Source: Psychrobacter sp. UBA3480 (GTDB lineage: Bacteria; Pseudomonadota; Gammaproteobacteria; Pseudomonadales; Moraxellaceae). From it: 64,000 nucleotides of DNA. The notes beneath the pieces are model-generated. The model saw only the letters and a program-made list of their open reading frames with translations, searched no databases and had not been told where the DNA came from. The position numbers and the translations under genes were made by a program. The stretch is taken from positions 227,425 to 291,424 of the forward strand of contig NZ_DFQV01000033.1 in assembly GCF_002377945.1 (NCBI RefSeq), read 5' to 3'. Below are positions 19,726-29,075 of the stretch, one piece after another (position 1 is the first letter of the stretch; each line of letters starts with the position of its first letter).

Positions 19726-19759
19726 AAAAAAGCCCCTAATTCATATTAGGGGCTTTTTT
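19726..19759. terminator. Bidirectional terminator after the SCP2 gene
   Basis: GCCCCTAA/TTAGGGGC stem flanked by A6 and T6, between convergent genes. Confidence 0.88.
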
Positions 19760-19799
19760 ATTGCGCAATCAAATAGGCATAAAAAGTCTCTCAAACAGT

Positions 19800-20774
19800 C
19801 TAGCTAGCTTTTGATTGCTGCGTCGCATTTGATTGGTTTTCTTTGTATATTGCTGCTTGTAGCCATACGTTTGCTTGGACGTAATCATGTACTTTGATGC
19901 TATTAGTCTCAGCAGTGTTGAGCGCACCGATACGCACTACAAAAGGATCTGCGTCTTGCTCACGTAGCGTCACCACATCAAACAATATGATAGATTTACC
20001 ATTAAATACGGTTTCTTGCTTGCCAAGTACTTGACCCTGACACCAAGCTTCATCTTCTTGTCCTAACGTATCGCCAAACAAGTAAGCACACATATGACCC
20101 AAGTTAATCTCGACAGGTGCCATTTGTTCTTTGGTTTCAGGCTTCCATTCACTGATTTGCTCTTGCAGGTCGTTAGGGATTTTTCCGTCATTTGCTGCCA
20201 CGATGTCGTTGAAGGCACGGTGATAACGGATAGACTCTTGGTCTTCGACCATGATGACTTCGTTTTGCTCGCTTAGCTTAATTTCGTGCGCCCAAGCACT
20301 AAAGTTGACATAGTAAGAGGTATCGCGCTGATATAGATGACGGTTGGTCGTATAGAGTTGATCAAACGCATAAATGATACTGCCATCAGCAGTACGTAAG
20401 CGCAACACGGCATCATGTGAGTTGTCATTGGCGATGACACGCTCAATTTTACAGTTCAATCCGTAAGGACTATCGACACAAGGGTAGGCATTGATAAAGC
20501 ATTCTGGCTTACCATCTTTCATCGCGAGCACTTGATTAATATGGCATGGCTGATCTTCTGATAGAAGCAGGCAGCTGTCTTTTGCACTGACGTTGTTGTT
20601 CAGGCCTTTAGGCATCGCTGCGACTTCGATCATTTTTTGTAACCATTCAGGCACATCATGACTCATATCATCGGTCAGAATACGCCAGTGATCGGCGTGA
20701 CCTGCAGACTGCTCATCGGTCAACGTGATCTTGGTGGGAGATTGAATGTTTTTGTATTGATAATTTATGGTCAT
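19800..20774 (-). CDS. Hypothetical protein of 324 residues
   Basis: Not recognised. It is a soluble, acidic protein with no signal peptide or membrane helix. It has scattered Cys (KDSCLLL, QPCHINQ, YPCVDSPYGLNC) and a beta-rich character; residues 90-160 carry regular alternating patterns (VLRLRTADGSIIYAFDQLY). The C-terminal third (QVLGKQETVFNGKSIILFDVVTL) resembles a small barrel strand pattern but gives no firm family. The frame is long and uses codons like its neighbours, so it is surely coding. The chosen ATG has GAG seven bases upstream; an in-frame TTG at 20786 would add four residues. Confidence 0.75.
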   Translation of the reverse strand: MTINYQYKNIQSPTKITLTDEQSAGHADHWRILTDDMSHDVPEWLQKMIEVAAMPKGLNNNVSAKDSCLLLSEDQPCHINQVLAMKDGKPECFINAYPCVDSPYGLNCKIERVIANDNSHDAVLRLRTADGSIIYAFDQLYTTNRHLYQRDTSYYVNFSAWAHEIKLSEQNEVIMVEDQESIRYHRAFNDIVAANDGKIPNDLQEQISEWKPETKEQMAPVEINLGHMCAYLFGDTLGQEDEAWCQGQVLGKQETVFNGKSIILFDVVTLREQDADPFVVRIGALNTAETNSIKVHDYVQANVWLQAAIYKENQSNATQQSKAS

Positions 20775-21218
20775 GAAAATACTCAAAATTAAGTCAGCGT
20801 GAGGTTTGTATCTAATACTGTGTTTGCTTGTGTACCATCCAACATTTTAAATGATTGGTTTATGATGGTCAGCGATATTATCAGTAAATAGTGAGTAAAC
20901 CTCAATGAGGGGTTAATGACAATTGTCTTTAGCATATAATATATAGGTATTGGTACAGCTAATAGCAAGCCCCCTATAAAAAATAATAACAAAACCCAGT
21001 TTTTTGGTAAAAAATACTCTCAGTTGTTGCTAATGACTGGCACATATCAGCTAGTTTGTGTCAAACTAGCTCCCTTTTGACAGCTGTTATTGGCTAGTCT
21101 GACCCCCTGTTTTTGTGTTTGATTTATATGTGAGTAGTAGCAACTGTATGATGCATTTACTACTGCTCGTTATGCAACCTATATAAAGTCGCACGTAGAT
21201 AAGATAAAGAGTTTGAAT
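20775..21218. other. 444-base gap upstream of lolC
   Basis: Divergent intergenic region. It contains a perfect 10-bp hairpin with a TGT loop (21049-21058 with 21062-21071). It also holds a minus-strand frame of 67 codons (20789-20992) starting at TTG with no ribosome site, which I do not accept as a gene. Confidence 0.45.
21049..21071. repeat. Perfect hairpin upstream of lolC
   Basis: AGCTAGTTTG and its complement are separated by TGT. CCCTTTTGACA follows on the plus strand, so the hairpin abuts a consensus TTGACA (21077-21082). No good -10 box is found at normal spacing. It may be an operator. Confidence 0.4.
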
Positions 21219-22454
21219 ATGTTTCGTCCTTTAGCGTTATTTATCGGCTTACGATATACCCGAGCAGAACGTAGTAATGGCTTTATCTCCTTTATATCAC
21301 TCATCTCGATGATTGGTCTGACGCTTGGGGTTGCCGTATTGATTACGGTGCTATCAGTGATGAACGGCTTTGACCGTGAACTGAAAACCCGCATTTTGGG
21401 AATGGTGCCGCAGGCTACTGTGGTCTCATCAGAAATTATTGGTGACTGGGAACAGCTCGCTGATCAGATCAAAGAAGACCCAGAAGTGGCAGGTGTGGCA
21501 CCATTCATTCAACTGCAAGGGATGCTGACATCAAATGGTCAGGTCGCAGGGATCATGGTGACAGGCGTCGAGCCTGAATACGAAAAAAACGTCTCCATTA
21601 TCAATGAGCACATGATTGAAGGTAGTATTGACACCCTGAAAAGTGGTGATTTCAGTATCGTGTTGGGCGAGGAGATGGTGCAGTCTTTGGGTCTGCAAAT
21701 AGGGGATAAAGTGACGCTGGTATTACCAGAAGCGTCGCCATCACCAGCAGGCGTGATACCGCGGTTTAAGCGTTTTACTCTGACAGGCATCTTTACGATC
21801 AGCCCAGAAGTAGACAGCCTTATGGCGTTTATCCCGATGGGAGATGCGGCAAAATTACTGCGTTTACCAGAAGGTGCGCAGGGCGTACGCATGAAGCTTA
21901 ACGATATCTTTACTGCGCCGATAGCTGCGGAAAAAGCGGCTGCTATCGCACCTGAAAAGCTATATCCAAATGACTGGACACAGACCCATGGCAATCTGTT
22001 TGGGGCAATTCAAATGGAAAAAGCCATGGTCGGCCTATTACTATTTTTGATTATCTTAGTTGCTGCTTTTAACATTGTCTCAAGTCTGGTCATGCTAGTG
22101 ACCGATAAAAAAGCAGATATCGCAATCTTAAAAACCTTTGGTGCGTCTCCTCGTTTGATTACGCAAGTCTTTATGGTTCAAGGTGTGGTTATCGGGGTCA
22201 TCGGTACTATCGCTGGTACGATATTGGGTGTGATATTTGCGCTTACGGTCAGCGATATTTTAGGCTTTATTAACCAAGCCTTTGGTCTGAACCTATTTGA
22301 TGCGTATTTTGTCAATTACTTGCCATCACAGTTGCGTTTGTTAGACGTGGTATTAATTACAGGTGCATCGTTTGTACTGAGCTTTTTGGCAACGATTTAT
22401 CCAGCGCGCCGAGCGGCTAAGATTCAGCCTGCTCAAACGTTACGCTATGAGTAA
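21219..22454 (+). CDS. lolC: Lipoprotein-releasing ABC transporter permease LolC/LolE
   Basis: Inner-membrane permease that extracts lipoproteins for transfer to LolA. It has 411 residues with the MacB/LolC fold: an N-terminal helix (about 25-50, ending VLSVMNGFDREL), a large periplasmic domain to about residue 265, and three C-terminal helices. The conserved AIQMEKAMVGLLLFLI and AVLKTFGAS-like (AILKTFGASPR) blocks are present. Only one permease gene accompanies lolD, so the transporter may be a homodimer (LolF type) instead of LolC plus LolE. The ATG has AAGAG seven bases upstream; a TTG two codons earlier is less likely. Confidence 0.92.
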   Translation: MFRPLALFIGLRYTRAERSNGFISFISLISMIGLTLGVAVLITVLSVMNGFDRELKTRILGMVPQATVVSSEIIGDWEQLADQIKEDPEVAGVAPFIQLQGMLTSNGQVAGIMVTGVEPEYEKNVSIINEHMIEGSIDTLKSGDFSIVLGEEMVQSLGLQIGDKVTLVLPEASPSPAGVIPRFKRFTLTGIFTISPEVDSLMAFIPMGDAAKLLRLPEGAQGVRMKLNDIFTAPIAAEKAAAIAPEKLYPNDWTQTHGNLFGAIQMEKAMVGLLLFLIILVAAFNIVSSLVMLVTDKKADIAILKTFGASPRLITQVFMVQGVVIGVIGTIAGTILGVIFALTVSDILGFINQAFGLNLFDAYFVNYLPSQLRLLDVVLITGASFVLSFLATIYPARRAAKIQPAQTLRYE

Positions 22455-22511
22455 TCCCAAACGCCCAAACATCGAAATAAATACCGAAATAAATAAAATA
22501 AAGGAAGCGCT

Positions 22512-23192
22512 ATGTCTGCCATTTTAGAGGCGACCAATATCAATAAGATATATGATGAAGGCGCGGTCAGTACACAAGTATTGACTGGTCTTGATCTGAC
22601 TGTTCATGCGGGTGAGCGCATCGCTATCGTTGGTACCAGTGGTTCAGGTAAAAGTACGCTGTTACATTTGCTTGGTGGTCTAGATACGCCAACGAGTGGT
22701 GAGGTTTGGTTGCATGGTCAGTTATTAAATAGCATGAATGAAACTGAGCGCGGTGCAATGCGAAATAAGCATTTGGGCTTTATTTATCAGTTTCATCACC
22801 TGTTGGCAGAATTTACAGCAATCGAAAACGTAGCTATGCCATTGCTGATGCGTCCAGAAGTATCAACGACTGATGCTCGCAAGCAAGCGGTTGAGATTCT
22901 AGAAAATGTCGGTCTTGAGCATCGTTTGATGCATAGACCAGGTGAGCTATCAGGTGGCGAACGTCAACGTGTAGCGATTGCACGCGCGCTAGTGACTAAG
23001 CCATCGCTTATTTTGGCAGATGAGCCAACAGGTAACTTGGACTATGACAATGCGCAAAGCGTATTTGGTCTGTTGTCAGAGCTACAAAGCACTATGCAAA
23101 CCGCGCTACTTATGGTGACGCATGATCGCAATTTGGCGGCGCTTGCTGACCGTCAGTTGTTGCTACGCAATGGGCATTGGGAACAGTATTAA
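22512..23192 (+). CDS. lolD: Lipoprotein-releasing ABC transporter ATPase
   Basis: ATP-hydrolysing subunit of the Lol system, on the cytoplasmic face of the inner membrane. In 226 residues it has Walker [10 protein letters not shown], the Q-loop in [12 protein letters not shown], signature LSGGERQR, Walker [13 protein letters not shown], and the switch His in VTHDRN. The YQFHHLL variant is typical of LolD. It follows lolC by 57 bases with AAGGAAG before the start, and a terminator comes after, so lolC-lolD form a unit. Confidence 0.96.
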   Translation: MSAILEATNINKIYDEGAVSTQVLTGLDLTVHAGERIAIVGTSGSGKSTLLHLLGGLDTPTSGEVWLHGQLLNSMNETERGAMRNKHLGFIYQFHHLLAEFTAIENVAMPLLMRPEVSTTDARKQAVEILENVGLEHRLMHRPGELSGGERQRVAIARALVTKPSLILADEPTGNLDYDNAQSVFGLLSELQSTMQTALLMVTHDRNLAALADRQLLLRNGHWEQY

Positions 23193-23224
23193 TAATTTTT
23201 TATATTAGGTCGAAAAACTGACCG

Positions 23225-23249
23225 AAACGCCATTTATTGGCGTTTGTTA
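23225..23249 (+). terminator. Terminator after lolD
   Basis: AAACGCCA/TGGCGTTT stem with a five-base loop, then GTT. The T-run is weak. Confidence 0.6.
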
Positions 23250-23361
23250 TGGCTATCATATTGAAAAGTTATTGTTGTATTATTAAGAAAATATATCATA
23301 GGAACTAGCGATTAAGCGGTTGTGAGCCAGCCGCCTTATCTATTTTATAAGGATGCGTAAA

Positions 23362-23667
23362 ATGCGTGAAGATGATAATCCAATTGCGGCTTTTGGCAGT
23401 GCGGAAGAGGGTGATGAGCCGTTAAAGCCTTACATCGATCCAACTTTGTTTGAAGCGCTCGATAGACAGGCACAAACTGAGCTACTGACCCCTGTGTTTG
23501 ATGCTATCACTTTGGCTGGGGTTGATTATGACCTAAAAGTCCAAGATAGCGCGACAGGTAAGCGTTATACGCTCTGTAAAAATGATGAAGTCATTGAGAT
23601 CGTACCGATGGATAGCAATTTCACTGATAAAGTTTTGAACGCTATAGAGAACAGTAAAGAAGAATAA
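23362..23667 (+). CDS. Small acidic hypothetical protein
   Basis: A 101-residue soluble protein with a charged N-terminus and strands such as VDYDLKVQDSATGKRYTL. No family was recognised; no signal peptide or helix. Two ATGs compete: 23353 lies directly on the AAGG sequence, while 23362 has it at nine bases, so the second is chosen. It sits between lolD's terminator and a convergent DUF2062 gene. Codon use resembles its neighbours. Confidence 0.7.
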   Translation: MREDDNPIAAFGSAEEGDEPLKPYIDPTLFEALDRQAQTELLTPVFDAITLAGVDYDLKVQDSATGKRYTLCKNDEVIEIVPMDSNFTDKVLNAIENSKEE

Positions 23668-23730
23668 GCTCTGCTTGCTTAGTTTAGCTAGGGCGTAAGC
23701 GTTATAGCAGTGTAATAACGATAGAGAACC

Positions 23731-24324
23731 TTATAACTTGTCAGATTCGTCAGAAGGTTTTTGCTGACGTTTCTGCCAGCTCGCTACGGTCTTATAACGC
23801 CAAATGGCCTTAAATGCCAAACCGCAAATAAGACTGGTGACTACAGCTAAAATCGTTAGTCCGATACAAAATGCAGCAAGCGATACTGTACCGCGATAAG
23901 TAATGAACGGATTGGCGCCGTTTGATAATGCCCATAAGCTAAAATCAGCAATCATTCTACCGATGAATCGCAAGCTAATCACAGGTGCATCAATGATCTT
24001 TGCACCGATATAGTATCCAGCATAGAAGATTGGCAAGCTAGTGACTGGGTTGGTAATCCATGTCAAACCAAGCGCCATAGGAACATTGGCACGAAAAATA
24101 AGCGAGCCAATGAGCGCCAGTAACATCTGTCCTGGCAGCGGAAAAAATGCACTCAGTACACCGATATAGACAGCCTTATTTAGGCTATGTCGATTGAAAT
24201 GCCATAACCTTGGATCAGCCAAGTGCGGTGCAAACAGCTTTAAAGTGCGACTTTCTAAGATTTTCTCTGGTGTAGGAAGTAGGTCTTTTAGACGTTTTTG
24301 GGGCACAGGATCGCCTTTAATCAT
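23731..24324 (-). CDS. DUF2062 domain-containing membrane protein
   Basis: A 197-residue inner-membrane protein with three or four hydrophobic stretches. DUF2062 features are the GVLSAFFPLPGQM loop, ALGLTWITNPVTSLPIFY, and a basic N-terminus (VPQKRLKDLLP). Function is unknown in the family; some members are fused to glycosyltransferases. It is convergent with the preceding small gene and divergent from comEC. Confidence 0.82.
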   Translation of the reverse strand: MIKGDPVPQKRLKDLLPTPEKILESRTLKLFAPHLADPRLWHFNRHSLNKAVYIGVLSAFFPLPGQMLLALIGSLIFRANVPMALGLTWITNPVTSLPIFYAGYYIGAKIIDAPVISLRFIGRMIADFSLWALSNGANPFITYRGTVSLAAFCIGLTILAVVTSLICGLAFKAIWRYKTVASWQKRQQKPSDESDKL

Positions 24325-24551
24325 TAACTACAGTCTACTCAATGATATTGAGAAGCTGGTATAAAGTAATATATGGTGAGTAGGATAAAGGTTAGAACAC
24401 ACAGAATGGTGGTGTCAGATAGTTACCACCTAATACGTTGCCTCAGTATAGGGTAATATAAATATAAATGCTATTGCATCGCGTGCCATTTGCTATAGTA
24501 AGTAACCATATTTGGCCGAATAATATTTAAGTCATCAAGCAAGGAGTGCTG

Positions 24552-27470
24552 GTGTACTGGTTGATTGGTAGCCTCATAATTATAGTTATGATGGGCGTAT
24601 TGGCAGTCGCAGATAATGTGATAATGCCAACCGACTTATCTTTGCTAGAGACAGTTGGTACGTCTAATCTGCCTTTGGCGCTGATTGTATTTGCTATATT
24701 TCTGTTGGCTTCTGCTCAATTCAACATACCCTCGATAGACAGCCACAGCGCTGATAACAGTACCTTTAACAATGCATCTCGTCATACTAAACTTCCTTTC
24801 CGAATTATTAGATACTTAGTCCTAGCTTTGCTAACGGCTGCATTAGTGATAGGCAGCGCATTGCAAGCTTTGGTTACTCATCAACGAGCAGAAAGCACTG
24901 AAATAACTGCACCGGTACGAGTACAAGCGTTAGTGCGTATCGAAGGGTTGAGCGACAGTGTTTATGATGCCACTGCAGACAGCGGGTATCGCCAAGTAGC
25001 AGTGATAACGAACATCGCTCCATTAGTCGCTGAGCTGACGCCGATAGAATTAGCAACTAAAACATCCGACTACTTAGATGCAAATAAAAATAGCCTAAGC
25101 ACTAATAACGATGTTAATCCCAATGAAATTAGTCTCAAAGTTAGCGAACACCGAGTCCTACTTAACGCCTATCCAAAAAAGTCTGCAAATGATAGCCAGT
25201 TTGCATTCTTAAACGATTTGCAGCCCGGCGATGAGATATTCATTAGCCTAGCACTGGCGCCGTTAGCTACTTCTGAGCAAGCAGTCAATAACCCTACTGG
25301 TTTTGACAGTTATCGCTGGTTGCGAGGTCGGCATATTGATGGCGTTGCGAATATTTTGGCCATTAGTCCTACATTGGTAAACAGTAGCGAAATTAGCAAT
25401 GAAATCAGCGATGAAAAATATTCGAAGCAGTCGCTAGACTCTGATTCTTATCTTCAGCGCTTTCGTACTCGTATCGATCAGGGGCGTTGGCGATTACGAC
25501 AGCATTTCTATCAAGACTGGTCAGCGCAAACGACAGCAGAGCAACAATCAAAAGCCGTTACATTAAGTCTGCTTACGGGTGATCGTAGCTTGATTAATCG
25601 TGATACTAAGGACTTATATCAACTGGCGGGTATCTCACATCTGCTCGCTATTTCAGGTACGCACGTACTATTTTTAGCTATTGTGCTAGCAGGTATAGTC
25701 GTACTGCTGTTTGATCGTAATTATTCAACGATTTACCGTCGGATTCCGCGCTGGCAAGTGCGCTGGTGGGTAATGATTGGTGCTGCTTTTATTTATGCGC
25801 TATTTACTGGTTTTGACGTGCCTGCTGCCCGTACGGCTTGGATGTTATTAGCGATTGGATTCGTCAGATTAACATTACTTCCTATCAGTACGATGCGCGT
25901 GCTATTAGCGCTAGCTGTATTGATGGCTTGGGGTGACCCTTACGTATTATGGCAGGCGGGATACTGGCTATCTTTTATTGCAGTGGCGTTATTACTCAAG
26001 TATGACGATAAGTCGTATCAGCATCAGACTACTGCTGTAACGAATTTATACGATGATAAGCCACGTACTCATATCAATAACGTGCTATCTAACCGTGTTT
26101 GGCAAATGGTTAAGCGTGTGTTTAAATTACAGTTTTGGCTGTTTCTTACTTTATTACCCGTTACGTTGCTTTTATTTGGTAAGGCGTCGTTATGGGGCCT
26201 TTTTATCAATTTACTTGCTATCGGGCTATTTGGTTGGGTGATTGTACCGCTCAATTTATTAGCCGGGTTGTGTTATCTTTTGGTGCCAAGTATCGCTGAT
26301 ATTCTTTGGGTAATTATTAGTACGATAGTTGGTCATCTACACGATTTGATGAGTTGGCTGACGTCATTGCCAGCGCTATCGGATGCGTGGCTCTATACAC
26401 CAGTTAATATCGCGATACTATCGATGGCTTTGCTAAGTGCATTGCCTTGGCTGTTGCCACGAGGTTTACTCAGTCGTTGGTTGATGTTACCACCATTAAC
26501 GTTGCTGATGATGACGGTGTATGCCAATCAGCAGTCACTGGTAACTGTACCGACCCTATATATTTTGCCAACGGGTGATTCGTATATAACGGCGGCATTG
26601 CTGCAATATCCTACCGTCAACGAAGACAGTACCAATTGGTTGTTCTTATCTGATCACAGACCAGCCTCTACACGAACGATGCCAAGCAGCCTGACAGCAG
26701 AAAAATTATCTGAAAATTTGAAGCAGCAACTGGGCAGTTTATCTGTCGATAAGTTAGAGAGTATTGTCGTACAGAGTAGCAATGTCGGCCTGACTGATAC
26801 GTTAATCTCTGACAATAAGAATATTGCTAATACCAAAAATTCTGAATTACTGCCGATAACCGTTGCGCAATTAAATGACCACTTAACCATTAGCCAATAT
26901 TGGCAAGCAGGGCGCTCTGATCTTTGGTCTACGTTTCAGCAAGCCTATAAAACAATTAGGCAATCTGAAAATACGCCTACTATCAGTGTCCAACGTTGTG
27001 AGCAAGGCAAAACATGGCAGTCGACTAACGATGAATTGTCAGTACAGGCCATTACTGGTTGGACCAAGATAGGTGATGCCAGCGTTTGGGATTGTACGAT
27101 TGCTCTTGATACTAAATTGCCAATACGCGTTCTAAGATACAATGCGGCAGACCCACTCAATTCGTTACCTGTCAAATCACCTGTCAATCGTCAAGCACAA
27201 ATAGTATCTAACCAGTTAACTGGCAAACAGTCAGAGTCTTTCCAGTCGCGTTTGATTTTAAATGCTGATACTCATCAACGCGCTTGGCAACTGTGGTCAT
27301 TACTATGTTCAGTTGAATCGAATAATGATGACATGCTATTCAAAAATACAAGGTGGCTTGGTCATAGTGCTTCGCAAATTACAGGCGATGTCATAAGTCG
27401 TCAGGGAGTCGATGAAGTTATAACCTATGATAATAAGCCGTTAGACGCGGCATTATCGCTAAACAACTAA
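24552..27470 (+). CDS. comEC: DNA internalisation competence protein ComEC/Rec2
   Basis: Inner-membrane channel that imports single-stranded DNA during natural transformation. The 972-residue protein has N-terminal helices, a periplasmic DUF4131-type OB region (about 120-280) and the multi-helix competence domain with LLTGDRSLI, GISHLLAISGTHV and FTGFDVPAARTAWM. The region after about 680 corresponds in position to the metallo-beta-lactamase-like domain, but the usual His-x-His-x-Asp-His motif is not visible. It is longer than E. coli YcaI (754) and B. subtilis ComEC (776). Start: a GTG five bases after AAGGAG; another GTG at 24546 overlaps that site. Confidence 0.9.
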   Translation: MYWLIGSLIIIVMMGVLAVADNVIMPTDLSLLETVGTSNLPLALIVFAIFLLASAQFNIPSIDSHSADNSTFNNASRHTKLPFRIIRYLVLALLTAALVIGSALQALVTHQRAESTEITAPVRVQALVRIEGLSDSVYDATADSGYRQVAVITNIAPLVAELTPIELATKTSDYLDANKNSLSTNNDVNPNEISLKVSEHRVLLNAYPKKSANDSQFAFLNDLQPGDEIFISLALAPLATSEQAVNNPTGFDSYRWLRGRHIDGVANILAISPTLVNSSEISNEISDEKYSKQSLDSDSYLQRFRTRIDQGRWRLRQHFYQDWSAQTTAEQQSKAVTLSLLTGDRSLINRDTKDLYQLAGISHLLAISGTHVLFLAIVLAGIVVLLFDRNYSTIYRRIPRWQVRWWVMIGAAFIYALFTGFDVPAARTAWMLLAIGFVRLTLLPISTMRVLLALAVLMAWGDPYVLWQAGYWLSFIAVALLLKYDDKSYQHQTTAVTNLYDDKPRTHINNVLSNRVWQMVKRVFKLQFWLFLTLLPVTLLLFGKASLWGLFINLLAIGLFGWVIVPLNLLAGLCYLLVPSIADILWVIISTIVGHLHDLMSWLTSLPALSDAWLYTPVNIAILSMALLSALPWLLPRGLLSRWLMLPPLTLLMMTVYANQQSLVTVPTLYILPTGDSYITAALLQYPTVNEDSTNWLFLSDHRPASTRTMPSSLTAEKLSENLKQQLGSLSVDKLESIVVQSSNVGLTDTLISDNKNIANTKNSELLPITVAQLNDHLTISQYWQAGRSDLWSTFQQAYKTIRQSENTPTISVQRCEQGKTWQSTNDELSVQAITGWTKIGDASVWDCTIALDTKLPIRVLRYNAADPLNSLPVKSPVNRQAQIVSNQLTGKQSESFQSRLILNADTHQRAWQLWSLLCSVESNNDDMLFKNTRWLGHSASQITGDVISRQGVDEVITYDNKPLDAALSLNN

Positions 27471-27605
27471 ATAACATTGATAGCATTCCCAACGCCGAGA
27501 CTACTAACCCTCAAAAATAAGGCTTATATTATCAGCGTTACAATATAGTGATATTTCACAGTTATACTATTGAACCATTATCGAAATACCACCATACTTA
27601 GCAGC

Positions 27606-27645
27606 CTATTAATACAGGTCACTGACTATTAACATAGGTCACAGA
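27606..27645 (+). repeat. Two-copy 20-base tandem repeat
   Basis: 27606-27625 and 27626-27645 align over 20 bases with a few mismatches (CTATTAA, GGTCAC shared). It lies about 100 bases before the S49 peptidase start, in an otherwise empty 272-base gap. Confidence 0.5.
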
Positions 27646-27742
27646 TATGGTGAGACAGTATCAGGTATATACCACCGTTCTAGCTGTATTTCTCGACAAC
27701 CTCATTTTATTGTTTTAGATTGTTTCTAACTTAGGAAGTTAT

Positions 27743-28795
27743 ATGCCCAACTGGCCACCAGACCCTAACAAACGTCCTGATAATTCGGCAAATCAGCCAA
27801 CGCAACCGCAGCAACCAAGCCCGCCAAGTGGACAAGAATGGAAGGTGCTGGAAAACACGTTATTAGCGAGTGTGGTTGAGCAGCGCCGCGCTCGTCGTTG
27901 GAGTATCTTTTTTAAACTACTGACCTTTGGTTATATCTTATTGATATTTTTGACCCTTGGTCGTGGTTGCAGCAGTGCGCCAACAGGTATGGACGCAGTC
28001 GATACTAGCGATCCGCATTTGGCAGTGGTTGAGCTGCAAGGCGTCATCAGTAATGACGATGTGGCCAATGCGTATGATGTTAATGAAGCCTTGAGAGACG
28101 CTTTTGCAAACAGTAATTCAAAAGCAGTGGCATTGGACATTAACTCACCTGGCGGTTCACCAGTACAGTCTGATGAGATTTGGCAGACCATGATGGACTT
28201 ACGACAAGAGTACCCAGACAAAAAGCTTTATGCGGTGATTGGTGATATCGGTGCTTCAGGTGCTTATTATATTGCGTCTGCCGCAGATGAGATTTATGTC
28301 AATCCGTCAAGTTTGGTCGGCTCTATCGGTGTCATTATGCCAAGCTACAATGTTAAAGGTTTGATGGACAAAGTTGGTGTAGAAGATCGTACGATTACGG
28401 CTGGTGAGTATAAAGACATCTTAAGCTTATCTCGTCCATTGACTGACTATGAAGAAAATCATGTCGAAAAAGTACTAGCAAACACGCACAAGCATTTTAT
28501 CAACGCTGTCAAAGAAGGTCGCGGTAACCGTCTGAAAAATCCTGAGCAAAACAAACTGTTCTCAGGGCTATTCTGGACAGGTGAGCAGTCTATTGAGCTA
28601 GGCTTAGCAGACAAAACAGGTAGTATCACAAGTCTAAGTAAGCAACTCGACCTTGATACGATCATCAGCTATAGCCCAACTGATCCGTTCCAAATGTTTA
28701 TGGATCGTTTTGCAGTGAAGTTAGGTGCCGGTATTGGCTCTAGCGTTAGTCTTGACGTATTGCCACAAGAAAGCAACACTGGGCAAATGCGTTAA
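27743..28795 (+). CDS. S49 family signal peptide peptidase (SppA-like)
   Basis: A 350-residue serine protease of the SppA/S49 family that degrades signal peptides or membrane protein fragments. A Pro/Gln-rich cytoplasmic N-terminus is followed by one transmembrane helix (about 55-73) and a single protease domain facing the periplasm. The nucleophile is Ser172 in DIGASGAYYIAS and the general base is Lys224 in AGEYKDILS. NSPGG near 134-138 forms the oxyanion region. This is the short single-domain form (compare SohB at 349). AGGAAG precedes the ATG. Confidence 0.92.
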   Translation: MPNWPPDPNKRPDNSANQPTQPQQPSPPSGQEWKVLENTLLASVVEQRRARRWSIFFKLLTFGYILLIFLTLGRGCSSAPTGMDAVDTSDPHLAVVELQGVISNDDVANAYDVNEALRDAFANSNSKAVALDINSPGGSPVQSDEIWQTMMDLRQEYPDKKLYAVIGDIGASGAYYIASAADEIYVNPSSLVGSIGVIMPSYNVKGLMDKVGVEDRTITAGEYKDILSLSRPLTDYEENHVEKVLANTHKHFINAVKEGRGNRLKNPEQNKLFSGLFWTGEQSIELGLADKTGSITSLSKQLDLDTIISYSPTDPFQMFMDRFAVKLGAGIGSSVSLDVLPQESNTGQMR

Positions 28796-28831
28796 TCGTT
28801 TTATGTTTTAGATATAATGTGTATGATTGTT

Positions 28832-28861
28832 AAGGCTGAGCATATAATTGTGCTCAGCCTT
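28832..28861 (+). terminator. Terminator after the S49 peptidase gene
   Basis: An 11-bp stem (28832-28842 with 28851-28861) with an eight-base loop. The T-run is short. Confidence 0.6.
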
Positions 28862-29075
28862 AATTGTATGCAATACCAAATAAAAAACCTTGGCCCAAGT
28901 GATAGCCTGATTAAATTAGCTATACAACTATAACCATCAAACACAGTCGTCAAACTTGCCATATAAACATGGTTGGTTTTGAAGAAGTTATTTTTAATGC
29001 TGTTGGTTTTGATAATGGTACAAGGTTCAATCATTAAAATAATATATAACATAAATGATCCCACGAGAGTCTGTC

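Noticed and set aside
20789..20992. 67-codon minus-strand frame with hydrophobic stretches next to the 324-residue hypothetical gene
   Set aside because: It starts at TTG, has no ribosome site and shows no recognisable family; the hydrophobic look may come from A/T-rich DNA.
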